A stretch of 64,000 nucleotides of DNA from Pectinophora gossypiella (GCF_024362695.1 NW_026063250.1:558001-622000), one strand, 5' to 3'. Positions 10,778 to 21,880 are shown, counted from the stretch's first letter. Notes: generated by a model not told the origin, from the letters alone. A program made the numbers and translations.

Positions 10778-10997
10778 CTCTTTTTATATGTAATATTCTA
10801 CCCTTTATATTTACTACTTAAAATTAAGTTGGAGTTGGAACTCAATTATGTGAAGTTTGTGCATTTACGTAGTTATGTACCTTACAAAAATGGGATGTAT
10901 TTCCGTTTCATTATTTTTTGTTTGCTTCTGCGAGGATCCTTTCAATTGAAACTCGTTTGTTTATCTTACATTATACTTACTATAAACTTTATAATTA

Positions 10998-13250
10998 ATG
11001 GCGTTAGATAAAGAAATGATTATTTATTATCAAAACGTGAGGGGCCTTCGCACTAAGTCAAAAGATTTTTATATGAAGGTTGCCTGTTCGGAATACGATA
11101 TAATTTGTATTACAGAAACCTGGTTAACCTCAAACTTTTATAATAGGGAATATTTCGATAACAGTTTTGATGTATTTAGGTGCGATCGATCCGCCTATTA
11201 CAGTGGCCACGAGTTCGGTGGTGGAGCGCTCATTGCAGTCCGATCAAAATATCAACCTTTGCGTCTTGACTGGCCGGTGCCCCCCGCGACACTTGCCGAA
11301 TGTGTATGGGTATCAATTCCATTAGGAGTCAAAATTAAAAATGTACCTTCAAATAATAAAACCCGTTATTTGAATATAGCATGTGTTTATATCGCTCGCG
11401 GATCCGATTATACGGACGTATTATCGAGCTTCTTTGAAATTTCAAGTCAATTAATAATTGATCGGCCAGATGATTTATTTCTGTTAACCGGAGATTTTAA
11501 CATTTTTGAAGCAAACTGGGTAGTTTCGCCGTCTCTTAAAGTGCATTTATTACCCTCTGGTAATACCACTACGCAGCTTTTGGATGAATTTATGTCCTAT
11601 GTAAGCTTTGAACAATACAATTATATTTTTAATAACCATAATAATATATTAGATTTAATATTTAGTAATGCTATGTGTCAAACTTCTGTCTGCAATGACC
11701 CATTAACTAAAGAGGACATTAAACTGCATAAGTCTTTAACGATCAACTTTACTATACAATACATACCTCCTTTCACGTCGATATCAAGAAAAAATTTTAA
11801 TTTTCATTCTGGTGACTATGTGAAAATCAATTTGGAACTGTCCCAAATTAATTGGTATGACTTCTTTGAAAATTTAAACGTTGAGGAAAGCGTCTTAAAG
11901 TTTTATGACTTGATAAATAACCTAATTAACAAACACGTACCTTGTCGTAGGTCATTGTCGTCAAACTCAGTACCTGCTTGGTACAGTATACCGCTGCGAA
12001 AAATTCTTCGTGAGAAACGTAAATTCCACAAACTGTGGAAACTATATAAAAACCCATTGGACTATGATTCTTTTAAAATGTTGCGTAAACGAGCTGAAAA
12101 AATGACAAATATATGTTTTAGTAACTTCGTTAAATACTCCGAAAATAAAATAAAACAACATCCAAAATTCTTTTGGTCTTATATTAAATCTATTTTGTCT
12201 AGTAATGGACTACCACAGACTATGACTTACAAAAGTAAAACTACGTCTAATGGGCAAGAGATTTGTGAATTATTTAGTGATCATTTTCACTCAGTTTTTG
12301 AAAATCCTAGACCTGATTCTCTGAACTGTGATTCCATGGAGCAAGTAACTGACCCTCCACTCGACATACACAGCATTGAAATAAATGAAAACAAAGTTCT
12401 CAAATGTCTAAAGTCACTAAATATTCACAAGGGGGCTGGGCCCGACGGCATTCATCCCTTATTTATTAAAAACTGTAGTGACGCTTTAATCTTGCCTATA
12501 TGTGTAGTTTTTAAAAAGTCTATAACTGAAGGATGTGTACCTAAAATATGGAAACAAGCTTTAGTTACTCCTATACCAAAGGGCTCGGCCAGTCAAAACG
12601 TTGAAATGTATCGGCCAATATCTAAACTTTGCCAGTTCAGTAAAGTATTGGAAAAACTTGTAACGGAGCAACTTTTTGATATAATTCGTCGACATATTGT
12701 TCCTAATCAACATGGTTTTTATAGAGGTCGTTCTGTTGACACAAATTTACTTACTTTTACGGATGTAATTCTGGACGCAATGGACAGAAGCTATAGCGTT
12801 GACGCCGTGTATGCCGATTTTGCCAAGGCATTTGATAAAGTTTGTCATTACACATTATTGCTAAAGATTTGGCGGCTCGGCATCCATGGCGATTTGTTTA
12901 GGTGGATAAAATCATATGTAGAAAATAGGAATCAATGTGTTACACTTCAGGGATATGTCTCGCAGTCCAGGTCGGTCACTTCAGGAGTCCCGCAGGGTTC
13001 TCACTTGGGACCCTTGCTTTTCACGCTTTACATTAACGATATGGTGAAGTCCATGCCTAATTCGAATGTATTACTTTATGCCGATGATACAAAAGTGTTT
13101 AGAGTTATTCGGAGCTCTTCCGACTGTGACTTATTACATAACGATCTTAATAACTTTGAAAACTATTGCAAAGAAAATTACTTACATTTAAACAGTGATA
13201 AATGCTTTGTTATAACTTTTACGAGAAAGAAGAAACCTATAAGTTATAAT
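10998..13250 (+). pseudogene. LINE-1 ORF2, endonuclease and reverse transcriptase, first part
   Basis: The first 751 codons of ORF2. The apurinic-like endonuclease is at the N-terminus (YQNVRGLRTK near 11-20, CITETWL 37-43, GDFN 165-168). The RT follows, with GAGPDGIHP near 480, FAKAFDKV, GVPQGSHLGP and the catalytic YADD at 694-697. The frame is broken at ISYN by the DIRS insertion, with a chance stop just inside. The rest of the protein is at 22070-22723 in the matching frame. All catalytic motifs of this half look intact, so the element was probably active before the DIRS hit it. Confidence 0.85.
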
Positions 13251-13289
13251 TGACAATCAAACGAACTTGCAAAGTGAAGTTCGATGATA

Positions 13290-13478
13290 ATTATGTTTCA
13301 CAGCTTCATTCTTTGCGATTTATTATTAACGTGTTGTAGTAGTGTTTCTACGCATCAGTCTTGCACGGTATTCAGAGACTTTATTTTATTATTTTTGTAG
13401 GGTAGACGAAAAAATACCAGTCGCATACTACCTACCGGCCACCACACTACCGGTATTGGTACCGACCGAGCTTCATTC
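13290..13478 (+). repeat. DIRS inverted terminal repeat, left copy
   Basis: 189 bp, from ATTATGTTTCACAGCTTC to CGAGCTTCATTC, the reverse complement of 21881-22069; I saw no mismatch by eye. On its outer side, 13251-13289 is an extension not found at the other end. That asymmetry is usual in DIRS elements. Confidence 0.88.
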
Positions 13479-13585
13479 AGTTCAAAGAAGTATTTCACAT
13501 TTTTAGGGTGGGGTTGATCTCGATCAACGTAGTTCTAAAACTGTTGGGAGGGAGTATGTAAATCGCTTCGAATGAAGCTGTTCAC

Positions 13586-13679
13586 ATAATTATCATCGAA
13601 CTTCACTTTGCAAGTTCGTTTGATTGTCAATTATGTTTCACAGCTTCATTCTTTGCGATTTATTATTAACGTGTTGTAG
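13586..13679 (+). repeat. DIRS internal complementary region
   Basis: 13586-13629 is the reverse complement of the left outer end (13251-13294). 13630-13679 directly follows it and is the reverse complement of the right outer end (22020-22069). The two halves therefore spell the complement of both element ends joined, with ATT at the joint. In DIRS-1 the equivalent region templates completion of the ends and circle formation before recombinase-mediated integration. Confidence 0.88.
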
Positions 13680-13806
13680 GATGTTTAGAGCATTTGGAAT
13701 TAATGTGAAATACGGTAAGCAAAGACAATCAAGTTTGTATACATAATTTTATTTTCTTTAATTACACAGGTAAGTAATCAACAATTTAGTTTTAACTAAC
13801 ATGTGT

Positions 13807-14709
13807 TTAATTTATAGAGAGTATGGTGTTGGCAAATTGATTTGGGTCCGACACTAAATCTCTATTATAAAATTTAGCGAAGACGGAAGAAGATTCAGTC
13901 CACCCGGCTGTCTTTCTAATCAAGTCAACGCTGACGCCGAGCCGACCGGCTGCAGATGTGGCTGCGTGCCGTGTGCTGTGTCCACTGAAAATTGATGTAT
14001 CTATTCCACTGCGAGCTAGCGTATCTTTGATCCAACGACTAAGTGTTTGTTTTGTGACTTTGGAAAACGGTTTTTTATAACTTATAAATAAATATTCATG
14101 ATCTTTTCGTAATGATTGGGTTTTATTTATATAGGAAACTAGACATCGAGCGGGGCATATTTCTGGGCGTAAATTAAAGTATGGTAATCTCAAAAGTGGT
14201 TGTGAAGCGTTTAACTTTGATGTTTTTATAAGATCAGGAATTTTTATAGATACAGAATTAGTCTGTTGGATAACGTTAGGTAATTTGACGAGTGAAAATG
14301 TTTGCACACGGTGCGCAGTCACTAAAGCCAATAATGTCAATGTCTTTTTTGAAAGTGTTTCTAAACTGAGGTTTTCATTTGGCCAATGTTGTGCTAAGTA
14401 ATTTAGAACTACAGCAGGATCCCAAGTGGCATTGTATCTAGGATTTGGAGGCCTCAGTTTAGAAACTCCTTTCATAAATCTTCGAACTCTTTCATCATCT
14501 AATTTATATCCGAATAACAATGATAAGGCAGATTTAAACGAATTGATTGTCCCGTATCTAGCTCCTTTGTTGTAAACAATTGTCAAAAAATCCAGTATAT
14601 CGTTAATTGATACATGTGTATAATCAAAATTTTTGCTATTACAGTACTGTATCCATTCTCTAACACATCCATCATATTGACTATAAGGGTGAATTTCAAC
14701 AAGTCTCAT
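13807..14709 (-). CDS. DIRS tyrosine recombinase
   Basis: 300 residues, uninterrupted. An N-terminal SAM-like core-binding region (about 1-90) is followed by a catalytic domain with Arg134 (AHRVQT), the HxxR box GHSTRH (His244, Arg247), Trp270 and the nucleophile Tyr281 (FYNR). All expected catalytic residues of a phage-integrase-type recombinase are present. It would integrate the circular cDNA, replacing the DDE integrase of LTR elements. Five bases upstream of the ATG (minus strand) is a copy of the ACCGAAATGATAA motif found many times in the spacer. The next ORF upstream is RT/RNase H. Confidence 0.88.
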   Translation of the reverse strand: MRLVEIHPYSQYDGCVREWIQYCNSKNFDYTHVSINDILDFLTIVYNKGARYGTINSFKSALSLLFGYKLDDERVRRFMKGVSKLRPPNPRYNATWDPAVVLNYLAQHWPNENLSLETLSKKTLTLLALVTAHRVQTFSLVKLPNVIQQTNSVSIKIPDLIKTSKLNASQPLLRLPYFNLRPEICPARCLVSYINKTQSLRKDHEYLFISYKKPFSKVTKQTLSRWIKDTLARSGIDTSIFSGHSTRHAATSAAGRLGVSVDLIRKTAGWTESSSVFAKFYNRDLVSDPNQFANTILSIN

Positions 14710-14980
14710 TTTTTTATCATTTCGGTGAGATTTTTTATTTCAATACTTTTCTTCACATATTTGACGACAAATTAAACTTTAACCTATTTTAAATTATGTG
14801 CGTGAGTGGGCATCAAATACGATCGAAACTTACTGAGATATTTAAAATTGAATTTTTATGAGTCCACTGAAATGATAAGTACCCACTGAAATGATATAAA
14901 TGTACACCGAAATGATATAAATGTACACTGAAATGATAATGAGTCCACTGAAATGAAAGTAACCCACGGAAATGATACAG
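14710..14980 (+). repeat. 20-bp tandem array of the ACYGAAATGATAA motif
   Basis: Six plus-strand copies start at 14866, 14885, 14906, 14927, 14947 and 14966, so the step is 19-21 bp, about two helical turns. Variants are ACTGAAATGATAA, ACCGAAATGATA and ACGGAAATGATA. One inverted copy lies at 14714-14726, next to the recombinase start codon. The rest of the stretch is AT-rich and non-coding. Confidence 0.8.
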
Positions 14981-15040
14981 TCAAGAAAAATTGTGCTGCT
15001 TTGCTAGGGTTCCGTACAAAGTGAAGTTCGATTTATACAT

Positions 15041-15150
15041 AAATAGCCTATATACGTCCCACTGCTGGGCACAGGCCTACTCTCAATTAACCGGGGGGAG
15101 GATATGGAGCATACTCCATCACGCTGCTCCACTGCGGGTTGGTGGAGATC
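15041..15150 (-). mobile_element. SINE 3' fragment with target-site duplication
   Basis: A 110-bp piece with ACGTCCCACTGCTGGGCACA and GCTCCACTGCGGGTTGGTGG, the same 3' body as the SINE at 46716-46977. It is flanked by GATTTATACAT at 15030-15040 and 15151-15161, an 11-bp duplication, which proves retrotransposition of a 5'-truncated copy. Confidence 0.8.
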
Positions 15151-15279
15151 GATTTATACATTCTTAGATAAATAGTTCAATACTTGCTAAATAAAAAATA
15201 GTTTAACATTTTTTTTTTTTTTTTAATTAAGATGGGTTCATCGAGCAATAAAAAATGCATTTAGTTGTTGTCAATATGT

Positions 15280-15632
15280 AGAGCCGTGGTAGCCTAGTTG
15301 GTAGAACGCTTGCCTCTCACTTTGAGGTCGCAGGTTCGAATCCAGCACAGGCCTAAACCAGTGATTGTCGAATTTATTTTCCAATTCATGTTTAGATCAG
15401 AAATGATTGTCACATGCTCAGCGGTGAAGAAAAACATCGTGAGGAAACCCACATTCCCGAAAATTGAATTTTCGAAGGTATGTGACCTAATGTGTATTGG
15501 GCTGGTTTCCCCTTCGTGGGTTGGAAGGTGAGACAGGCAGTCGCTTCTGTAAAATACTGGACCTGTCAAATCTTCACGTTAGGTAAGCGGACCCTGTGAA
15601 AAATCGGGATAATGCTAGGGGGATGATGCTTA
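15280..15632 (+). mobile_element. Complete tRNA-derived SINE, HaSE type
   Basis: 353 bp with a tRNA-like head (GTGGTAGCCTAGTTGG A-box region, GGTTCGAATCC B-box) and the conserved lepidopteran body (GCTCAGCGGTGAAG, ATCGTGAGGAAACCCACATT, AGACAGGCAGTCGCTTCTG), ending GGGGGATGATG. A perfect 12-bp target-site duplication TTGTCAATATGT flanks it (15268-15279, 15633-15644). It would be transcribed by Pol III and mobilised by a LINE. The tRNA head is not a functional tRNA gene. This is a strong sign of a lepidopteran genome. Confidence 0.88.
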
Positions 15633-15649
15633 TTGTCAATATGTCTTTT

Positions 15650-17520
15650 TTGTGGCTATTGTCATTGCTTCTTTATTACTTACCTAAATTTTTTTAAATA
15701 ATATAGGTTCACGTAGGACCACAATCTCACCTGATGGTAAATGACGATGTGGTCTAGGGTGGATCACACTTACCTAGCAAATGCCTATTCACCCTAGTCT
15801 TGAAGTCTTCTAGATTATAACGAGTTGGAAGTTATATCCATACCCAAGAGCTCGAGATGGTTGGTAATTCACTCCGGAAAGTCCCAGTCACGAGGAAAGG
15901 ACTCCGTTTTGCGGTGAACAGACACGCCTGAGTCATGGAAGCGTTGAGTCCAACCTACTTGTTGTCACCCCAGTCTGAGACGAACTTAAGGGGCAGTTTC
16001 ACACGATTCACAGGATCCTCTCTGAGGTCACTATCATCTCTGGTGCTTACGCGTGCATTGGACATGCATCTCTCCGTCACTGTGCTATCGTCTGCATGCC
16101 TAAAGATACCGGGCATAATCAGCAGATCATTGATAGAAAAAACGTGGCGGAGAGAACAGATCCCTGAGGGAGTCCGGCATTAATAGCATGTAGATCAGAC
16201 AAGTACCCATCAACTACTACCCGAATCAATCTATCTCTATCTATCCAATTACATAGGCTAGAAGGGATCCTGAATATATCAAGGGACACAACAAGATCCT
16301 CGCCTTGATTCTAGATTGCCTCACTCCATAAGCGTGTAGCATACACAAGAAGAACATCAGTTGACCTATCTCTGAGTAAATTGTTGGCTTCAAGGTACGC
16401 CAGGAGGCGGTTGTTCAGGATTAGCGGCGGTTGTACCGAGATGGGGCGGTAGTTAGCAGGGTTGGTACGAGTGCCTTTTTTGGGCATACACTGTACATTG
16501 GCAAGGTTCCATGGTTTCGGGAATTGTCCTGAACCCAGAGAGAGCAGGTAGAGGCGTGTCAGTAGGAGACTATTCAGGTGCACAGTTCCGCAGTACTATT
16601 GCTGGGATATCATCAGGACTACTGACCTTATTCACGTCTAGAGTGCGAAGCATTTTTATACGGCAGAAGTTTGCTTCGACCGATTTGACTAGCGGCTAAA
16701 AGGTTTTACTACCAGCTCAGTCAGTTTGGCATTAATTTGGCCAATATTGTCGAAACGTGCCCTGCGGATTGTCTTCTTGCAAGACTTTGCAGCGGTATTC
16801 AGGGAATTTTTCAGAGCCCGCATGTTAGGAGGCATATTAGAGCTTCTGCACTAGCATACTCCGCGATGTACCATGAGCGAGCCTAATCGTCAGATGATAT
16901 GTCAGAAAATGGGATAGAGTATTCCATTGCCTGACAACTAATATGGCATCTCCGCAGCTCGTCGAGTCTTCTGAAGAAAAGCAAACCTCACGCCAAGGAT
17001 AGTATGCGAAGAAGTGCCGCATCTCATCCCAATCTGCTAGCGAGTGTCACCATATTTGCCTCGATCCTCTGGGGCTAGAATCAGGTGGGGAATAGACAGA
17101 CACATATCTCACCAGACAATGGTCGGATGTTCCCAAGGGGGAAGTCACTGATAGAGATTGATATTGGTCCGGATCAGTTATCAGCAATAGGTCCAAGCAG
17201 TTGGCGCTATAGTTAGCAACGTCAGGTATCTTTGTAACGCAATTCACCAGATGTGATAGATTTTGCCACACATGGCAAAAGCTTGCGCCTCTTTGCCAGC
17301 ATGGTTGGTCTTCTGGAATGGGAACAACCACTCTTGCTGGTGGGCGTTGGAGTCCCGGAGAAGAACAAGTTGCGCTGAGAGATACCTCCGCCGTGCCTAC
17401 TCCACTGTCCTACTGAGGTAGGTGAATAACCTGGTTGTCTCAGAGTTACCGCTGTGCGATCGGTAGACACTGGTGTAAACTATTTTATCCAGGCCAGTGT
17501 CCACCAGGATCTAAAGAATG
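15650..17520 (-). pseudogene. Decayed LINE (endonuclease and RT remnants)
   Basis: Read on the minus strand, short stretches in different frames spell LINE motifs in the right order. There is an endonuclease piece (CLDLLLITDPDQY and SPLGTSDHCLV, 17047-17331), the endonuclease/RT linker (MRHFFAYYPWREVCFSSED, 16837-17022), an RT piece with ANYRPISVQPP (16311-16583), and an RT core with LPQGS-like and ADDSTV words (15900-16200). Many frameshifts and stops separate them. It lies inside the DIRS spacer, and it is much more decayed than the DIRS ORFs, which is odd for a younger insertion; it may have been captured already decayed. Confidence 0.65.
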
Positions 17521-18618
17521 GATAAGTCTGGGTATTCAAGGTTACCGAGAAAAGCAGAAAGAGGAGTTTGATAGAAGGTTATATGACGTTTTCCAATCAC
17601 CCAAAATGGTTTTGGAAAACCATGAGATCATCTCGAGGAAAAATAAAATAGCTCCACAGAACTGTAAAAAAGGCCCTTAAAACAATACCTAATTCGAAAC
17701 TAAAATTTAACACACGGATCTCTAAAACTTAACGGTTTTATCATTTCAGTGTTACTTATCATTCCCATGGACTGTTATTGGCATTTCAGTGCACCGAATC
17801 CACCGGAATGATAACACCGAGATGATAAAAAGCAGGTTATTTTTGTATAAACTGTGAATTTAAATAACTATCGAAAAATCGACACTTCTCAAACAAAACA
17901 GTACTTGCAGCCGATTTAACACATCAATATGAAATAAATTGAACTAATCTAACACGAGTTATAATGGCTACCGAAATGATTTTTTACTGATTTTTTTTTG
18001 TCCCCCTATCACCGAAATGATAAATTTCTTTTTTTGGCGGGAAACCATTACACGCTGTGACGGGTATGTTCACGTCTAGCGGTCGAGCCGAACCAATGCG
18101 AGGTGTTGGCAGGTAAGGAGGTGTCATAGACGCAATGTTGACGGAGTTATTCTACCAAAACTTACTGTCCTCTGAAATGATAACTTTTTTTCGGACAAAA
18201 TTTAACTGCCTGTCAAATGTATGAGAAGGAAGGTAAACAGACAGAAATAGTTTTTGTTGTTAGATTATTTAATAATTTAACGAAATTCTATCAATTTAAA
18301 TCCCAATAATAGAAAATAATTGTAGAGCAAGACATTTTATAAGCGATAATGGGTTACGGACAAGCTACCGAAATGATAAAATGACACTTTAAAAATTTTT
18401 TTCAGCGGCTTACAGTTGCTGAAACTGAATGATTTTTTTTGCCAAGGTAGAGGACTACTTACTTTACCCAGAAAAAATATTCAAAATCATTTAGCAGAAC
18501 TTTGCACTACCGTTCTCAGCCAAGACAAGTTTTTTTTTCGCTTTTGCAATTCACCCATAAGTTGACTCAGTTAACGATGCTAACATGATTTCTATAGTCT
18601 GAGGAGCTAAAGATTTCT
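17521..18618 (+). repeat. DIRS spacer with dispersed GAAATGATAA motifs
   Basis: Non-coding stretch upstream of the decayed LINE. Copies of the motif are at 17738-17750 (inverted), 17782-17790 (inverted, partial), 17802-17814, 17816-17828, 17970-17980, 18011-18023, 18171-18183 and 18367-18379. Here they are spread irregularly, unlike the 20-bp array at 14866-14977. No open frame was found, and no methyltransferase domain of the kind some DIRS elements carry. Confidence 0.7.
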
Positions 18619-20322
18619 TTAATAATGTTTGCCGGAAAGCTTCGCGGCAACCAATTTTAGGGTTTTGTGGAGCTGGTGTGTGTTCCTGAAAGGAGATTTC
18701 AATAGGTCAATGTTAGGTTCAAAAACTACGGCAACGGAAATCATCAATTTTTGAAACAACGGATACCAGGGCTGGGTAGGCCAATATGGTGCCACAACAA
18801 TACCTTCTGCCTTATCATCAATAATCTTTTGAAGTATCTTAGTAAGTAGAGCGAATGGTGGAAACGCGTAGAAATAAATGCCTTGCCACGATATAGTGAA
18901 CGCATCTATTGCTTTTGCTTCAGGATCCATTTTCCAAGTTACATAAACAGGACACTTGGCATTGCATCTACTAGCAAACAAATCTATCTGAGGACAACCT
19001 AAACGATCAACTATTTCTTTAAACGCATTGTCGTTTAATTCCCATTCGGTATCTTGAAATCGTTTGCGAGATAAAAGATCAGCGTTACTGTTATCTTTTG
19101 TGTTTATATATGACGCGAAGACAGTTATTCTACGCTGTTCACACCATTCCCAGAATGATCTAGTAATTTTATTCAAGTGCCTGTACTGAATACTACCCAT
19201 TCTATTAAGACATGAAATTGCAGTGACGTTATCAATACGTAATAAAATTGATACGTTATATAATTCTTTTGCGAAACATTTGAGACCTAGAAAAGCTGCT
19301 TTCAGTTCCAGTTCATTTATATGCAAATCTGACTCATCACTTTTCCAATGTCCAAAGCATTCTTCACCATTGCTGAAAGCTCCCCAGCCAGATTGAGATG
19401 CGTCAGTAAATATTTCTAGATGGTAACTATTAGAACCTAGCGGTGTATAACCCGAATCAATGTGGTCTAACCACCAAAACAAATCAGCTTTTAGCCATTC
19501 AGGTAAAGAAATAATTTGTTCATAGGAAGGATTTTTAATTAAGCATCGATATTTATAACTTTCAAATTCTTTTGTGTAAAGGTACGAATATTTAATTGCG
19601 GGGCAAGCGGAAATAAGCAAGCCAAGAAGTCTTGCGAAGTTTCGTAATTTACATCTGTGTATATCTGTCAGAAAATAAACTATACGTTCCTTAATTTTTG
19701 TTTTCTTTTCTATTGGCAAAGTAAGAGTCATATCTTTAGTATTAAAGACGAAACCTAAAAATTTGCATTTAGTATTGGGAACCAAGCAACTCTTCTTAGT
19801 GTTTATAACAAATCCCAAGCTTTCTAATAATTGTATAGTCTCAGAGACATTAGTCTTACATTCTGAAAATGTTTTACCTATACAAAGAATATCGTCTAAA
19901 TAAATAACCGACATAAAACGTTGTAAACGTAAGCATTGGGCCACGGGTTTTAGTAACTTTGTAAAAACATACGGTGCAGTGCATAAACCGAATGGTAAAC
20001 AATTAAATTCATACAAAATACTATTATATTGAAATCGTAAATATTTCCTATGTGATTTATCTATCGCAACCAAAAAATATGCATCCTTTAAATCTATTGA
20101 CGACATGTGATAATTTTTGTTTACTAATTTAGAGGCAGTGCGATAGTCCTCCATTTTAAAATGTTTGGTTTCAATGAATTTATTTAGGTACTTTAAATTT
20201 AATATAAATCTTTTTTCACCATTTGGCTTAGGTACTAGAAATACTTTTGAAATAAATTGTCCTGGTACAGGTTCACATCGAGATATAGCATTAGCTTCTA
20301 ATAACTTATTTATAGAATCCAT
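18619..20322 (-). CDS. DIRS reverse transcriptase / RNase H
   Basis: 567 residues from the first ATG. The frame is open upstream to about 20510 and overlaps the end of Gag in another frame, so about 60 more N-terminal residues may be made by frameshifting or from another start. RT motifs: FLVPKPNGEKRFI (28-40), SSIDLKDAYF (74-83), CLPFGLCTAPYVFTK (108-122) and the catalytic YLDD (141-144). The RNase H follows (IFTDASQSGWGAF near 305, an ELELKAAFLGL helix, then ADLLSRKR). A C-terminal region of the DLFASRCNAKCP / PYWPTQPWYP type is typical of DIRS polymerases. No stop or frameshift is visible. Confidence 0.88.
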   Translation of the reverse strand: MDSINKLLEANAISRCEPVPGQFISKVFLVPKPNGEKRFILNLKYLNKFIETKHFKMEDYRTASKLVNKNYHMSSIDLKDAYFLVAIDKSHRKYLRFQYNSILYEFNCLPFGLCTAPYVFTKLLKPVAQCLRLQRFMSVIYLDDILCIGKTFSECKTNVSETIQLLESLGFVINTKKSCLVPNTKCKFLGFVFNTKDMTLTLPIEKKTKIKERIVYFLTDIHRCKLRNFARLLGLLISACPAIKYSYLYTKEFESYKYRCLIKNPSYEQIISLPEWLKADLFWWLDHIDSGYTPLGSNSYHLEIFTDASQSGWGAFSNGEECFGHWKSDESDLHINELELKAAFLGLKCFAKELYNVSILLRIDNVTAISCLNRMGSIQYRHLNKITRSFWEWCEQRRITVFASYINTKDNSNADLLSRKRFQDTEWELNDNAFKEIVDRLGCPQIDLFASRCNAKCPVYVTWKMDPEAKAIDAFTISWQGIYFYAFPPFALLTKILQKIIDDKAEGIVVAPYWPTQPWYPLFQKLMISVAVVFEPNIDLLKSPFRNTHQLHKTLKLVAAKLSGKHY

Positions 20323-20501
20323 AAAATCGGTATGTTCTTGATGGTTTTTCGGTAAACAATTAGGGCTATCAGTACAGTTTGGTATACTTATAAAGGGTAT
20401 TTTGTAGCCTCGTATCCATGATAATATTGTAGGGTCTGTAGTTATATCAGACCAATTACGTTTAAAGTGCTGAAGTCTGCCAGCGAAACCTACCTCACAG
20501 T

Positions 20502-21512
20502 TTACTTGTGGTAAGAGCGACGCGGTGGCGGCGAGCGCTGGCCGGGCCGGTGATGCGCGCCGCGCGCTGAGCCCCGCGCCGCTGCCTGGTGCGGGCGGCC
20601 GCGGCCGCTGTCGCTGCTGCTCGCTGGCTTGTGGTCTACTTTGCGGTGCTGGGGCTTGAAGTTTAAACGACCTCTGCTATTTTTAGGAGTTTGTTTCGGT
20701 TGATTTTTCAAATCGTCCCCGGATCTTTGTATTGATTTTGCAGCTTTTACTTTTTCAGATATATTTTCGCCAAATAACCAAGATTGATCTCTGACCGATT
20801 CCATTAAAGTGTCCTTAAGTTGCATGTTGGTTGAAGAGATAACCATATTTCTTCGGGATTTTGTCTCCATAAAATGATTGTCGCATAAGATGCGGCAAGC
20901 GTCACTAATCGGTTTGAGTAACTTTTGCTTGGATGTTTCGTTGGAGAGAATCAGAGATGTAGCCGAAGCCAAGGCGGACAGGGCTATGCCAATTTGTTTT
21001 TGTTTTTGCATTAGAAAAGTGTCTCTTTTCACCAACGGATCGGAAAGGGCTGCCTTTGCCTCAGGGTTGAGGTTAGGTGCTATTAACAAATTGCAGTTGC
21101 TAGGAACCAGATATTCTTCCAGCAATTTTTCTTTAGTGTCTTTAAGCAGACCTTTAACGAGTATCTCTTGCCATCTACTCGCTACATCTTTGTGAATTGG
21201 TGGCCCCAGAGCAGTTTCACATCTAGGTGCGTCACCGAGAAGTTGTAAAATATCTCCTTCGAGTTCTTCTGCAACGATTGTTTCTGCGGTCGCATTATGA
21301 TCTGCTATTACCGATGCTGTCGGAGGTGGTAACGGCGGCTTCGGCGGCGGCAGGAGCGGTGACGGCGGCGGCGGCGGCGGCGAGTCTGGCGGCGGCGGCG
21401 ACTCCGGCTGGGACGGAGGAGACGCAGGCGCGTGCACAATCACTGGTAACGGGGATTCGCACTCTGCCTCCATTAGCGGCGGCGAATCTGAAGACTGACC
21501 TGTGGTGGACAC
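20502..21512 (-). CDS. DIRS Gag-like protein with Pro-rich N-terminus
   Basis: 336 residues. The N-terminal part is a low-complexity Pro/Ser stretch (about 20-70), the centre an alpha-helical Gag-like region (about 75-230, including GPPIHKDVASRWQEILVKGL), and the C-terminus is basic and Gly/Arg/Ser-rich (about 260-336), suited to RNA binding. There is no CCHC knuckle. It is the first ORF of the element. The DNA is strongly GC-rich at both ends of the ORF (20515-20640 and 21320-21440), so long open frames on the other strand are shadows. Assignment as Gag rests on position and composition. Confidence 0.7.
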   Translation of the reverse strand: MSTTGQSSDSPPLMEAECESPLPVIVHAPASPPSQPESPPPPDSPPPPPPSPLLPPPKPPLPPPTASVIADHNATAETIVAEELEGDILQLLGDAPRCETALGPPIHKDVASRWQEILVKGLLKDTKEKLLEEYLVPSNCNLLIAPNLNPEAKAALSDPLVKRDTFLMQKQKQIGIALSALASATSLILSNETSKQKLLKPISDACRILCDNHFMETKSRRNMVISSTNMQLKDTLMESVRDQSWLFGENISEKVKAAKSIQRSGDDLKNQPKQTPKNSRGRLNFKPQHRKVDHKPASSSDSGRGRPHQAAARGSARGAHHRPGQRSPPPRRSYHK

Positions 21513-21880
21513 GCGGTCATGTTAATGTTTTTTGTTTACGAAGGGAACAACCTGTAAGGCGGAGGCCCACAACGCTTTTTATTAACTGTCACGACAGAGA
21601 TAACCTTTAAATCGGAAACTCACATCGCTAAAGAGTGATTCACTGGTCAAAATCATAGCAGACTATTTAATATTTATGCGTTTTGCTTTGTTTATCAATT
21701 TTTCTTCCAACCGTCGTATTTTTCGCCTAATATAATCTTCATCACTATCTGCATGTTTTCTCTTCTTTCCCATCGTTGATAGAATGGAAAATAAGCAAAC
21801 TTGAGCTATAAAAAAAATATATTCACTAAGTATTTTTCAATACGAAACAACACGTGCGAAGACTTGAGCACGGAAACACG

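Noticed and set aside
15281..15352. Candidate tRNA gene
   Set aside because: It is the tRNA-derived head of a complete SINE with its own target-site duplication, not a free-standing tRNA gene.
15004..18618. Methyltransferase gene expected in some DIRS elements
   Set aside because: No open frame or methyltransferase motif found in the spacer; only SINEs, LINE debris and the short motif.
20878..21610. Plus-strand open frames opposite the DIRS Gag
   Set aside because: Mirror frames of GC-rich Pro/Arg coding sequence; the minus-strand frame has the right order and context.
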